Assembly (NCBI RefSeq): GCF_046736345.1
Contig: NZ_CP157210.1
Location: 2,604,001 to 2,668,000 of the forward strand
Origin: Hyphococcus formosus
Lineage (GTDB): Bacteria; Pseudomonadota; Alphaproteobacteria; Caulobacterales; Parvularculaceae
Length of the DNA stretch: 64,000 nt
Direction: 5' to 3'
Shown: in pieces, positions 52,121 to 60,609 of the stretch
Position numbering within the stretch: the first letter of the stretch is position 1
Layout of the letters: each line of letters opens with the position of its first letter
Program-made: the position numbers and the translations under genes
The notes under the pieces: model-generated
The model's input: only the letters and a program-made list of their open reading frames with translations
Database searches by the model: none
Told to the model about the DNA's origin: nothing

Positions 52121-52567
52121 ATGAGTGACAGGCTAAAACAGATTTGGTCAGGTTTTTCAGGAACCACAACCCGCCATCTGACAGGTCGCGGCGTTGATAA
52201 TATTCTTGTGCCCCACCGCAGCGACTATGCGGCGACCGACGAAAACTTTCTGCCAGAAAATTTCAGTGCGCCCGCCGAGGCCGCGTTTTCTGCATTGCGT
52301 GAAAGTCTTGCCGAGAAAGAGAAACTGTTCGGCAGCAAGAAGAAAAAACGCTACACCCCCAAGCCCGGTGCAATCCCGTCTGAGGCCGAAGATTTCGTGG
52401 CTGCGACTGCGTTTTCCGCTTCCGGCGATGATCTGATCCGTGGTCTTCGGGCGACGGCGATGCGGGTAGAGCGCCCTGATATCGATTATGGTGCCTATTT
52501 CGCGTCGAGCGAAGGGAAGGCAGCGTATAAGAAATACAAGAAAAAGAAGCGCTTCGGGTTCTTTTAA
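52121..52567 (+). CDS. Unknown protein with lysine-rich tail
   Basis: A 148-residue soluble protein, probably cotranscribed with the Ntn-hydrolase candidate (9-base gap). The first half is polar. A KKKKRY cluster occurs in the middle and a very basic tail YKKYKKKKRFGFF ends it. I recognise no domain. The tail may bind nucleic acid, acidic partners or the upstream gene product; this is a guess. Its frame uses codons like its neighbours. Confidence 0.6.
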   Translation: MSDRLKQIWSGFSGTTTRHLTGRGVDNILVPHRSDYAATDENFLPENFSAPAEAAFSALRESLAEKEKLFGSKKKKRYTPKPGAIPSEAEDFVAATAFSASGDDLIRGLRATAMRVERPDIDYGAYFASSEGKAAYKKYKKKKRFGFF

Positions 52568-52664
52568 TCGCGAATTTCGAACTTATCGCCGCCAAAAGGC
52601 TCGTCGCTGCTTGAAGCTGGCAAGCGGGCCTGCCATCTCCCTATTTCATCAAAGGGAGAAATAA

Positions 52665-52988
52665 ATGATTGTTACCACTACTGATGGTGTGCCGGGCCGT
52701 GAGGTTGCATCAAGCGTCGGTGTCGTCGCTGGCGAGGCGATCTTGGGGGTAAACATCTTCCGCGATCTTTTTGCGGGGATCACAGACATTCTGGGTGGTC
52801 GTTCGGGCGGCTATCAAAAAGCTCTTCGCGAAGCGCGCGACCATGCCATGCGGGATATGGAAGAGGAAGCCAGTCGGCTTGGGGCTGACGCCGTTGTCGG
52901 CGTCGATATCGACTACGAAGCGGTCGATACCCAAAAAGGCGCTATGCTCATGGTGTCGTGTAATGGAACGGCGGTGACACTCCGTTGA
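52665..52988 (+). CDS. YbjQ/UPF0145 family protein
   Basis: A 107-residue protein of the UPF0145 (putative heavy-metal-binding) family, oligomeric in known structures. The signature is DGVPGREVASSVGVVAGEA, then YQKALREARDHAMRDMEEE and GADAVVGVDIDYE. Function is not established. A GGGAGAA ribosome site precedes the ATG. It is 97 bases after the lysine-rich protein; a perfect hairpin overlaps its stop codon. Confidence 0.9.
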   Translation: MIVTTTDGVPGREVASSVGVVAGEAILGVNIFRDLFAGITDILGGRSGGYQKALREARDHAMRDMEEEASRLGADAVVGVDIDYEAVDTQKGAMLMVSCNGTAVTLR

Positions 52989-52996
52989 GTGTCACC
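52973..52996. terminator. Perfect 9-bp hairpin over the ybjQ-like stop codon
   Basis: GGTGACACT pairs with AGTGTCACC around a 6-base loop that contains the stop codon. It lies between the convergent UPF0145 and cytochrome genes and probably serves both as a transcript end. No U tract is present. Confidence 0.5.
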
Positions 52997-53010
52997 AAAG
53001 AACGCAGCTT

Positions 53011-53622
53011 TTAGTGCGCGTCGTCTTCAGTAGCGGCCTCTTCGGCAGCTTCTTCATCTTCTTCGGCCGCTGGTGCTGGTTCTGGGAAAGGAACAGGATC
53101 AGCTGAGAGCGAGCCAAGATAGGCAAGCAGATCCGCCCGCTGGTCATCACGTGGGAAGCGCTGAACCATGGCTGTCCCCGGAATGTATTCCTGTGAATTC
53201 TTCAGATAAGCGTCAAGACGCTCATAGGTCCAAACACCGCCGGCTTCTTGCAGGGCATTGGTGTAGCTAAAGCCAGCATGGCCTGCGACCGGGCGATTGA
53301 CGATATCCCAGAGATTTGGACCTGTGCCGTTGGCACCGCCTTCTTCGAAAGTGTGGCAAGATCTGCACAATGCAGCCCGGCGTTCGCCGCCGGCGGCGCT
53401 CGCATTGGCCAGAAGCTCAGCCAAGCTGACTTTTGGTTCTTCTTCTGCTGGGGCCGTCGTTTCCAGCTGGATATCACCGCCATAGGCCAGATGAAGCTCG
53501 TCGCCACCACCATGATGACCACCGCCAAAAAGCGCAGCCGTCAGCTGTGGAAGGCCAAAAATCAGGAGAAGAGCGGCCAGAATTGCCGCCGCGATTTTGT
53601 TGCCAAAAAGTGGGTCTTTCAT
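53011..53622 (-). CDS. Membrane-anchored cytochrome c (CycM-like)
   Basis: A 203-residue protein with an N-terminal membrane helix (AAAILAALLLIFGLPQLTAALF), a class I cytochrome c domain with haem-binding CRSCH and the axial Met in PGTAMVQRF, and a Glu/Ala-rich acidic tail. Such cytochromes carry electrons between the bc1 complex and a terminal oxidase in alphaproteobacteria. It is divergent from pheA (273-base gap). Confidence 0.92.
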   Translation of the reverse strand: MKDPLFGNKIAAAILAALLLIFGLPQLTAALFGGGHHGGGDELHLAYGGDIQLETTAPAEEEPKVSLAELLANASAAGGERRAALCRSCHTFEEGGANGTGPNLWDIVNRPVAGHAGFSYTNALQEAGGVWTYERLDAYLKNSQEYIPGTAMVQRFPRDDQRADLLAYLGSLSADPVPFPEPAPAAEEDEEAAEEAATEDDAH

Positions 53623-53840
53623 GGAACGGTCCCGGTAAACTCGAAAATCAATGCATTTCGCGCGCCCAAGGGCGTCATGCGGTTAAAAGTCGACAGGTTC
53701 GTAACGGTCTTCTTGCACTTGTGCAATCCTGCGCGTTCACCCGGTGGCGCGGCCTTTTCACGCGGGGGGCACGGGGTCGGGCGGGTAGGGCCGTCGGCAT
53801 TGCGATTGCATCCCTGAAAATCCTTGGGCATAAGCCGAAA

Positions 53841-53878
53841 CGGCCATATTTGCGCCGCCAAGGGGCGGCGTGGGGCCG
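53841..53878 (+). promoter_or_regulatory. Two-stem leader structure before pheA
   Basis: An inner hairpin (CGCCGCC at 53853-53859 with GGCGGCG at 53864-53870, AAGG loop) sits inside an outer stem (CGGCC at 53841-53845 with GGCCG at 53874-53878). It ends 17 bases before the pheA start. Regulatory leaders upstream of aromatic genes are common, but no leader peptide rich in Phe codons was found, and no U tract follows. Confidence 0.4.
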
Positions 53879-53895
53879 AAAGAGGGACAAAATAG

Positions 53896-54750
53896 ATGAG
53901 TGAAGAGGCAAAAAGTTCGGTTCGGTTGATCAGCTATCAAGGGGAGCCCGGTGCATTTTCCGAGCAAGCCTGTAAGGCCTATGCACCGGATTTTACGCCT
54001 TTTGCTTGCGGGACCTTTGACGAGGCGGTGGCCGCCGTGGCGGATGGCCGGGCCGAGCGGGCCATGTTGCCGATCGAAAATTCGCTGGCGGGCCGGGTGG
54101 CTGATATTCACCACTTATTGCCGCGTGCGGGCCTTCATATCATCGCCGAGCACTTTTTGCCGGTTGAGCACAATCTCTTGGTGAAGCCGGGTACAAAGCT
54201 CGAAGACATTAAAATTGCGCGCTCGCATCCGGTTGCGCTCGCGCAGGTGCGGGAATTCTTGGAGGCTAACAACATCCGGCCGGAAACGGCAGGCGATACC
54301 GCGGGCGCGGCCCGTCGCCTTGCGGAGTCTGACCATATGGACGAAGCGGTGATCGCGTCCGAACAAGCGGCCGAGCTTTATGGGCTGGAAATTCTCGCAC
54401 GGAATATTCAGGACGCCGACCATAACACCACCCGATTTTTGGAAATGGCCAGCGAACCACAGGATGCTGGCCCTGATGATGGTCCGGTCGTCACCAGTTT
54501 CATTTTCCAGGTTCGAAACATCCCGGCGGCGCTTTATAAAGCGCTTGGCGGCTTTGCAACCAATGGCGTCAACATGACCAAGCTCGAAAGCTATCAGCTA
54601 GAGGGATCGTTCAGTGCAACGATGTTCTACGCGGATATTGAAGGGCACCCAAGCCATGAACCTGTTCGTTTGGCGCTGGAAGAATTGAGCTTCTTCTCGT
54701 CTTCCTTGCGTATATTGGGCGTTTACAAGGTTGGCCGCGAGCGCGCGTAA
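53896..54750 (+). CDS. pheA: Prephenate dehydratase
   Basis: PheA converts prephenate to phenylpyruvate for phenylalanine synthesis. The 284-residue monofunctional form has an N-terminal PDT domain with YQGEPGAFSEQA, AMLPIENSLAG and the catalytic NTTRFLEM. A C-terminal ACT domain (RNIPAALYKALGGFATNGVN, then KLESYQLEG) binds Phe as feedback inhibitor. This intact enzyme is useful for comparison with the membrane protein at 23575. A GAAAGAGGGA lies upstream. Confidence 0.96.
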   Translation: MSEEAKSSVRLISYQGEPGAFSEQACKAYAPDFTPFACGTFDEAVAAVADGRAERAMLPIENSLAGRVADIHHLLPRAGLHIIAEHFLPVEHNLLVKPGTKLEDIKIARSHPVALAQVREFLEANNIRPETAGDTAGAARRLAESDHMDEAVIASEQAAELYGLEILARNIQDADHNTTRFLEMASEPQDAGPDDGPVVTSFIFQVRNIPAALYKALGGFATNGVNMTKLESYQLEGSFSATMFYADIEGHPSHEPVRLALEELSFFSSSLRILGVYKVGRERA

Positions 54751-54753
54751 GCG

Positions 54754-55671
54754 CTAGCGGGCCCAAACCTCCAATAATTGCCGCGCAATAGTAAAGCGTG
54801 GCGGGACGAAAATACCTTCCGGGGCGTTTTCGTCCTTGGCGAGCAGTAACCTGATGTCGCTTTTGGCGACCCAGCAGGCCTCTTCAATTTCATTCGTATC
54901 AAGATTTAAATCACGGCCTGTGGCATCGGCGATGAAACCCATCATCATTGAAGCCGGGAATGGCCAAGGCTGCGAAAATTGATAGCGAACATCCGTAAGA
55001 GTGACGCCCGCTTCTTCAAAAATTTCTCGCCGCGCGGCTTCTTCCGGTGTTTCGCCGGCTTCGATAAAGCCCGCCAGCGCCGATAAAAATCCCGGCGGCC
55101 AACCCGGTCCGCGTCCCAACAGGCACGCATCGTCATGGGTTGCCAAAACAATGGCCACAGGGTTGGAGCGCGGAAAATGAACCGCTTCGCAATTAGGGCA
55201 CTGACTTTTCGCGCCGCCTAGCTCAAGCGCCGTTTCATGACCACATGCAGAACAGAACCGGTGGGTGCGTCGCCATTCAATCAACCAGCGGGCGTGGCCA
55301 ATAATCGATAGATCCTCGCGGCTGACCACGCTCGCAGCTTCGCGCAGCGGCATATATTGGCCAATGTCAGAAAACGCGGCGGCCTCTGGTGTTTGACCCG
55401 TCGCCGACGCGTCGATACCGAAATAGGCACGGTTATCTTTAAGCCCCAGAAATACAGTGGGCGCAGATTGCGGGAATTCTCTTCGCGCCGCCGCCGAGAG
55501 GAAACCGGCGTCTTTACCGCCAATTACCAAGGGATCGCCGCGCCAAAGCGGGATCATAAGGCTATCCGCATCCGCAAGCCGGTCTCGGATGAAAGCCTCA
55601 TTGTCTTTTTCGTTGTTTAACCGCGCCAAAGGATTATTGGCGAACCAGTTCGGATTAGCAGCAATTTCCAT
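54754..55671 (-). CDS. nudC: NAD+ diphosphatase NudC
   Basis: A 305-residue Nudix hydrolase that cleaves NAD(H) and can remove NAD caps from RNA. The zinc ribbon is visible as CSACGHETALE and CPNCE. The Nudix box is GFIEAGETPEEAARREIFEE, then AGV. The C-terminal SQPWPFPASMMMGF motif is specific for the NudC group. It is convergent with pheA (3-base gap). Confidence 0.95.
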   Translation of the reverse strand: MEIAANPNWFANNPLARLNNEKDNEAFIRDRLADADSLMIPLWRGDPLVIGGKDAGFLSAAARREFPQSAPTVFLGLKDNRAYFGIDASATGQTPEAAAFSDIGQYMPLREAASVVSREDLSIIGHARWLIEWRRTHRFCSACGHETALELGGAKSQCPNCEAVHFPRSNPVAIVLATHDDACLLGRGPGWPPGFLSALAGFIEAGETPEEAARREIFEEAGVTLTDVRYQFSQPWPFPASMMMGFIADATGRDLNLDTNEIEEACWVAKSDIRLLLAKDENAPEGIFVPPRFTIARQLLEVWAR

Positions 55672-55710
55672 GGTTGGTTATCTCGGACAGCTTTTTGGGC
55701 GATGCAAGCT

Positions 55711-56211
55711 TTATGCGCTGTTGCGGAGCCATGCGGTTACACTTGCGCGCCGGAAAATCATGATTAGCACCGCTAAAACCCACGTCACGCAGGCCGAATA
55801 AAACAATGCCGGAGAATATTTCGTCGGCGAACCGGCCGCCCATTCAACGGGTGTTTCGATCCCCAATGGAGTGAAGAGATGAAAAATGATCGCGCCGCTC
55901 ATAATGCCGAAGGCGGCCAGCGCCCCGAAAAATTGTGACGGGCCAATCAGCGCTTTCTTCCCTGTGAAATGCAAAATCAAGGGAAGTCCGATCAGCAAGA
56001 TCGACGCGGCCAGCTCGCCCAGGCCGATGATCCACGGGCCGGCCGGAAAAAACAGAGCAATGCCCGACCATTCTTTCAAGGTCGTGAAAATATGTTCAGG
56101 GGTTGGGTGCCCGGTAAATTTGAACCGCAGCGAGTCGAGAAAGATGGCTGAAATAAAGAGCCCACCACCCCAAAAGAGAAGTGTTCCGGCGATATTATTT
56201 TTACGGATCAT
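55711..56211 (-). CDS. DoxX-like integral membrane protein
   Basis: A 166-residue membrane protein with four predicted helices. GLGELAASILLIGLPLIL and ALAAFGIMSGAIIFHLFTP resemble DoxX-family helices. The function is unknown. It lies 39 bases upstream of nudC on the same strand and may be cotranscribed with it. Confidence 0.75.
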   Translation of the reverse strand: MIRKNNIAGTLLFWGGGLFISAIFLDSLRFKFTGHPTPEHIFTTLKEWSGIALFFPAGPWIIGLGELAASILLIGLPLILHFTGKKALIGPSQFFGALAAFGIMSGAIIFHLFTPLGIETPVEWAAGSPTKYSPALFYSACVTWVLAVLIMIFRRASVTAWLRNSA

Positions 56212-56355
56212 GAGGTCTCACCACGGTTATGGGCCCGGTCAAAACCCGAAATGGCCCCAAAATTTATCCCCAAAAGCCTATCACAGGCGGGAAAAACCCG
56301 GACAACACAACGCACCCACTTGCAATCACGAAGACGAGCGCAGATATTCCGTCTC

Positions 56356-56446
56356 GGAAGGCTGGCGGACGTGCTTCTCGCCAACCCGGTCAGGTCCGGA
56401 AGGAAGCAGCCGCAACGAGTTTTCGGCACGGGTCGTTCAGTCTTCC
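56356..56446 (+). ncRNA. ffs: Signal recognition particle RNA (small bacterial type)
   Basis: The conserved SRP core CCGGTCAGGTCCGGAAGGAA, then GCAGCC, is present around 56387-56412, the loop recognised by Ffh. Ends are set by pairing of GGAAG (56356-56360) with CTTCC (56442-56446); the true ends may differ by some bases. The location just upstream of dnaX is standard. The surrounding 385-base gap (56212-56596) holds no other gene. Confidence 0.9.
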
Positions 56447-56596
56447 ACCTTTCGCCTCAGAATTTATCGCCCTTTCGCAAGCAATCGATCGATTGAGCGC
56501 GATTGCGCGGCATTTTGTGTAAAAATGGATGGTTGAGCCAACTGACGGCCCCGGCATATTAATGCTATGCCTTTTGGGGGTAGTGGTCGGAGTTTC

Positions 56597-58396
56597 ATGA
56601 CAGAATCGGACAAATCAATCGAGACGGCCAAGGACGGTGCCAAAGCGGCCGCCTATCAGGTGCTTGCCCGGAAATATCGTCCGCAGAATTTTGACGACCT
56701 GATTGGCCATGGCCCGATGGTCAAAACCCTGCAAAATGCATTTGCCTCTGACCGGATCGCCCATGCCTATATCCTGACCGGGGTGCGCGGTGTCGGTAAA
56801 ACCACCACGGCGCGGATCCTTGCCCGCGCGCTCAACTATGTTGGGCCAGATGGCGAAGATAACGGCCCTCAAATCGAGATGTCGGTCGAAGGCCGTCATT
56901 GCAAAGCCATCGCTGAAAGCCGCCATCCTGATGTTTTAGAGATGGACGCCGCGTCGCGGACCGGCGTTGGTGATATCCGCGAATTGATCGAGGGCGTGCG
57001 CTATGCCCCGGTAGAAGCGCGATACAAAGTCTACATCATCGACGAAGTGCACATGCTCTCGACAGCGGCGTTTAATGCGCTATTGAAAACGCTCGAAGAG
57101 CCGCCAGCGCATGTGAAATTTATCTTTGCGACGACGGAAATTCGCAAATTACCGGTGACGGTTTTGTCTCGTTGCCAGCGTTTTGATCTTCGCCGCATTG
57201 ATCCGGATGTCCTTACCGATCATCTGGGGTCAATTGCGGAAAAAGAAAACGTCAAAATTGACCGTGATGGATTGTGGATGATCGCCCGCGCTGCCGAAGG
57301 GTCTGTGCGCGATGGGCTGTCTATCCTCGATCAGGCCATTGTTCAGCATGCGGCACAAAAAACTGATGATGCGGTAAGCGCCGAAATGATCCGCGATATG
57401 CTTGGCCTTGCGGATCGAAGTTCTGTTTGGGCGTTGCTGGATGCGTGTTTCAAGGGTGATGCCAAAGGTGCGCTCGAAAATTTCCGCGCGCAATATGATG
57501 CGGGCGCAGAACCATCGGCGATCTTGCGCGATCTTTTGGACCTCACGCATTTGCTCACCCGGATCAAAGCGGCGGGCCCTGCAGCGGCCTCCCATGGCCC
57601 GGCGGGCGAGGCGGATGCAGAGCGCGCGAAAACCATGGCGGATGCGCTTGAGATGAATGCGCTGACCCGCGCCTGGTCGCTCTTGATGAAGGGGTTGGGC
57701 GAGACGCAAATTGCCCCCGACGCCGCCGCATCGGCGGAGATGGCTCTTATTCGGCTTACGTTTGCGGCGGACCTGCCGACCCCCGATGAAGCCCTAAGGG
57801 CCTTAAAAAAAAATAGTTTAGGTGGGGCAACCGGGTCCCAAAATGCAGGCGGTGGGCCAAATGGCGGGCCACAGGCGTCCCAGCAATCGGCGCAAGTTTA
57901 TGACCTTCACCCCGCGCCCAAGCCGGTTTCATCGTCACCGCAAATCAAAACCTTTAAAGATGTGATCCGGCTTGCGGGCGAGAAGCGCGATGCGGTTTTA
58001 AGGGTAGAACTTGAGTCCTATATTCACATTGTCTCCTTTGCGGTGGGGCGGATCGAACTACGCCTTCATGATGATGCGCCGCCCGATCTTGCGAACCGAT
58101 TGGCCCTGCGCCTAAAGGAATGGACCAAGAGCCAATGGGTGATTTCGGTCACGAATGAGGAGCAAGGCGAGGAGACCGTGCGCGGCGCGCGCGAGCGCGA
58201 AGTGATGGAACACCCCATGGTCATGCACGCCATGGAACTCTTTCCGGGTGCGGAGGTTACGTCTATTCGCGAGGTCGAAGCGGCGATTGCCCCGGTGCCC
58301 GATGACGATGAAGACATGCCGATCGACCCGGATGATGATGCGGTCGCCGCCGCCATGTCTGCAAACAAACAAAGACAGGAAACAGGAAAAGCGTAA
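56597..58396 (+). CDS. dnaX: DNA polymerase III gamma/tau subunit
   Basis: DnaX is the clamp-loader ATPase and links the polymerase to the helicase. The 599-residue protein has YQVLARKYRPQNFDDLIGH, Walker A GVRGVGKTTTARIL, and IIDEVHMLSTAAFNALLKTL. The zinc-binding cysteine motif common in bacterial DnaX is largely absent here (only one Cys at RHCKAI). An A9 run at 57805-57813 with an immediate -1-frame TAG could make a 406-residue gamma-like product. The ATG at 56597 follows GGTCGGAG; an upstream ATG at 56567 is less likely. The stop overlaps the ebfC start by one base. Confidence 0.96.
   Translation: MTESDKSIETAKDGAKAAAYQVLARKYRPQNFDDLIGHGPMVKTLQNAFASDRIAHAYILTGVRGVGKTTTARILARALNYVGPDGEDNGPQIEMSVEGRHCKAIAESRHPDVLEMDAASRTGVGDIRELIEGVRYAPVEARYKVYIIDEVHMLSTAAFNALLKTLEEPPAHVKFIFATTEIRKLPVTVLSRCQRFDLRRIDPDVLTDHLGSIAEKENVKIDRDGLWMIARAAEGSVRDGLSILDQAIVQHAAQKTDDAVSAEMIRDMLGLADRSSVWALLDACFKGDAKGALENFRAQYDAGAEPSAILRDLLDLTHLLTRIKAAGPAAASHGPAGEADAERAKTMADALEMNALTRAWSLLMKGLGETQIAPDAAASAEMALIRLTFAADLPTPDEALRALKKNSLGGATGSQNAGGGPNGGPQASQQSAQVYDLHPAPKPVSSSPQIKTFKDVIRLAGEKRDAVLRVELESYIHIVSFAVGRIELRLHDDAPPDLANRLALRLKEWTKSQWVISVTNEEQGEETVRGAREREVMEHPMVMHAMELFPGAEVTSIREVEAAIAPVPDDDEDMPIDPDDDAVAAAMSANKQRQETGKA
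57805..57816 (+). other. Probable -1 slippage site in dnaX (A9 followed by TAG)
   Basis: In frame the sequence reads TTA AAA AAA AAT AGT. A -1 slip on the nine A residues gives AAA TAG, so the product ends after 406 residues, close to the proportion gamma/tau of E. coli (431/643). A TAAGGG stretch at 57795-57800 lies 4 bases upstream of the A run, like the Shine-Dalgarno-like stimulator of E. coli dnaX. Confidence 0.6.
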
Positions 58397-58716
58397 TGGA
58401 TATTGGTGAGTTGATGAAACAGGCCGGCAAGATGCAGGCCAAAATGCAAGAGGTGCAGGAACAAATCGCTGACCTTGAGGCGACCGGTGAAGCGGGCGCA
58501 GGTATGGTCAAAGTGGTTCTGAACGGCAAGGGCTATGCGAAATCGGTAACGATTGAGCCATCCTTGATGAAAGAAGATGACGCCGAGATATTGGAAGACC
58601 TTATCGCCGCGGCCATCAATGATGCGAAATCGAAACTCGAAACCGCAACCCAAGAACATATGAAAAAAATGACGGCCGGTATGCCATTGCCGCCCGGTAT
58701 GAAACTGCCGTTTTAA
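58396..58716 (+). CDS. ebfC: YbaB/EbfC family nucleoid-associated protein
   Basis: A 106-residue DNA-binding protein located between dnaX and recR as usual. The sequence has MKQAGKMQAKMQEVQEQIAD, then EATGEAGAGMVKVVLNGKG and a C-terminal MPLPPGMKLPF. It overlaps the dnaX stop by one base (TAATG). Confidence 0.95.
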   Translation: MDIGELMKQAGKMQAKMQEVQEQIADLEATGEAGAGMVKVVLNGKGYAKSVTIEPSLMKEDDAEILEDLIAAAINDAKSKLETATQEHMKKMTAGMPLPPGMKLPF

Positions 58717-58734
58717 AAGAGTATTTGTTGCGTT

Positions 58735-59340
58735 ATGCCCGCATCTCCCATTGGTCCCGAATTACAGCGCCTCATTGATCTCCTTGCGAAGATGCCGGGG
58801 TTCGGGCCACGCTCGGCCAAGCGGGCAGCGCTTTATCTTTTGAAAAAGCGCGAGCCGGTCATGCGTCCGCTCGCCTTTGCGCTTGATGACGCGGCCAACA
58901 AGGTCAAGGCATGTAGCGTCTGCGGCAATTGGGATTCGATTGATCCGTGTGCGGTTTGTGAAGACATAGATCGTGACAACACGGTTCTTTGCGTAGTTCA
59001 GGACGTTGCGGATTTATGGGCATTGGAACGGGCCGGTGCGCATAAAGGCCGGTATCACGTGTTGGGCGGTCTGCTATCGCCGCTCGATGGGGTGGGGCCT
59101 GATGATCTCAATATGGGGGCGTTGATCGCGCGCGCGACAGAAGGCACGATTACCGAGGTTGTCCTTGCCCTGCCCAGTACGGTTGATGGCCAAACAACGG
59201 CGCATTATCTGACCGAACATCTTGAAAATGGTACGGTTAAGGTAACACGCTTGAGCCAGGGTGTGCCGGTTGGCGGCGAGCTTGATTATCTTGACGAGGG
59301 AACGCTCGCGGCGGCTATGCGCTCGCGCCGTCCGTTTTAA
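58735..59340 (+). CDS. recR: Recombination protein RecR
   Basis: RecR works with RecF and RecO in gap repair. The 201-residue protein has the helix-hairpin-helix LAKMPGFGPRSAKRAALYLL, the zinc finger CSVCGNWDSIDPCAVC, and the TOPRIM domain (LCVVQDVADLWALERAGAHK, then YHVLGGLLSPLDGVGP). The last 26 bases overlap the convergent GT87 gene. Confidence 0.97.
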   Translation: MPASPIGPELQRLIDLLAKMPGFGPRSAKRAALYLLKKREPVMRPLAFALDDAANKVKACSVCGNWDSIDPCAVCEDIDRDNTVLCVVQDVADLWALERAGAHKGRYHVLGGLLSPLDGVGPDDLNMGALIARATEGTITEVVLALPSTVDGQTTAHYLTEHLENGTVKVTRLSQGVPVGGELDYLDEGTLAAAMRSRRPF

Positions 59341-60499
59341 TCCGTCTCAGGATAAAGAACGCAGCAATAGAAACCACGATAAGACAATAATTGATCCCCA
59401 TTTGCCTCGGGTCGCCCGGCAAGAGCATGGGCAATAAAAACAACGCCGCCAAAATAAGGTGGTCAAATGGCCGCCCGTTCTCGTCCTTGGCCAGCAATGC
59501 CAATGGCACCGCAATGATGATCAGTTCATAATAATAGGCATAGGGCGCGACGAAAAATGCCCCGCAACAGACGACCGCCGCTTTTAATGCTGGGCTTCGC
59601 GAATTGCGCCAGACAAAAACAGTCGCCGCGATCGCCATTAGGGCCACCAATATATGCGCGGCGAGTGCAAGGCTCTTTGGAAGCCCGATCATCGCAAGCC
59701 CGGCATAAAGGGTCGGCATTTTGAACAAGGGTAGCTCGCCCGTGCTGATCCGTGATGTCGTGCCGAGAACGCTTTCAAAAAACGCTGCCCACGGAGCAAT
59801 GCCAAAGGCCAGATAGCTTGCCACCCCAAGCGCTACCGCGCCCATTGCCGCAACCGAAAAAGCCCGCCAATGCCCGCCCGCCATAAACGCAAAGGGAAGG
59901 AGCACGCCTAATTGTGGTTTCACCGTTAACATCGCCGCGCAAAGACCGGCAACGACCGGGCGTTTGTCGGGCAACAGTGTTGCGCCCAGAAACAGCGCGG
60001 CGGTTAGGAATCCGTTCTGACCCGTAACTGCGGTGTGAAAGGCCACCGGCGAGAAGATCACCGCAACAAGCGGCCAATGGCGAAGGCCGCTCGCATGCGC
60101 CGATGCGGCAAGGGCGGCGATCGAGCCGCCGGTCCAAACCGCATAGCCAAGCCCATAGGGCAGATAGGCCAAAAAACCGATCACGAAGAAATAGGTGGGC
60201 GGATATTGCCAGCTTAGGCCCCAACGCTCCTGCGCGGGGGCAATGCGATTCAACCACGCCTCAAATGTGACGGGGTCGTAAATCGCCGTCATCTCTCCCG
60301 CTGCCATTGCTTTGGCCGCGGTCCAGAACGCTGCGAAATCGCCCCCGACGGGTGTGCCAGCCGGGGTAACGAGGTTCCGGGCTAGCAATAGCTGGAGGAT
60401 GAAAACCGCACCCATCGATAACGCAACGACGCCCACGCCAATTTTGGCGTGCCGCGCGGATATCCGAATATCGGCCGTTTTGGTCAGCGTGGTTTCCAT
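59315..60499 (-). CDS. GT87 (DUF2029) family membrane glycosyltransferase
   Basis: A 394-residue polytopic membrane protein with about ten hydrophobic helices. It carries the GT87 features GGDFAAFWTAAKAMAAGEM near the N-terminus and WQYPPTYFF and KPQLGVLLPFA in the middle. GT87 enzymes transfer mannose or similar sugars from lipid-linked donors; donor and acceptor here are unknown. It shares a 26-base 3' overlap with recR. Confidence 0.85.
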   Translation of the reverse strand: METTLTKTADIRISARHAKIGVGVVALSMGAVFILQLLLARNLVTPAGTPVGGDFAAFWTAAKAMAAGEMTAIYDPVTFEAWLNRIAPAQERWGLSWQYPPTYFFVIGFLAYLPYGLGYAVWTGGSIAALAASAHASGLRHWPLVAVIFSPVAFHTAVTGQNGFLTAALFLGATLLPDKRPVVAGLCAAMLTVKPQLGVLLPFAFMAGGHWRAFSVAAMGAVALGVASYLAFGIAPWAAFFESVLGTTSRISTGELPLFKMPTLYAGLAMIGLPKSLALAAHILVALMAIAATVFVWRNSRSPALKAAVVCCGAFFVAPYAYYYELIIIAVPLALLAKDENGRPFDHLILAALFLLPMLLPGDPRQMGINYCLIVVSIAAFFILRRIKTDGASA

Positions 60500-60609
60500 G
60501 ACCCGACAATAGGGTTAACGGCTAAACAAAGGATTGATCGCGCGAAAATCAGCCGGGCTGGGGATTAAGAATCGGCAGGCCAAATGGCGAATCGGCCTAA
60601 AAGTCAATT

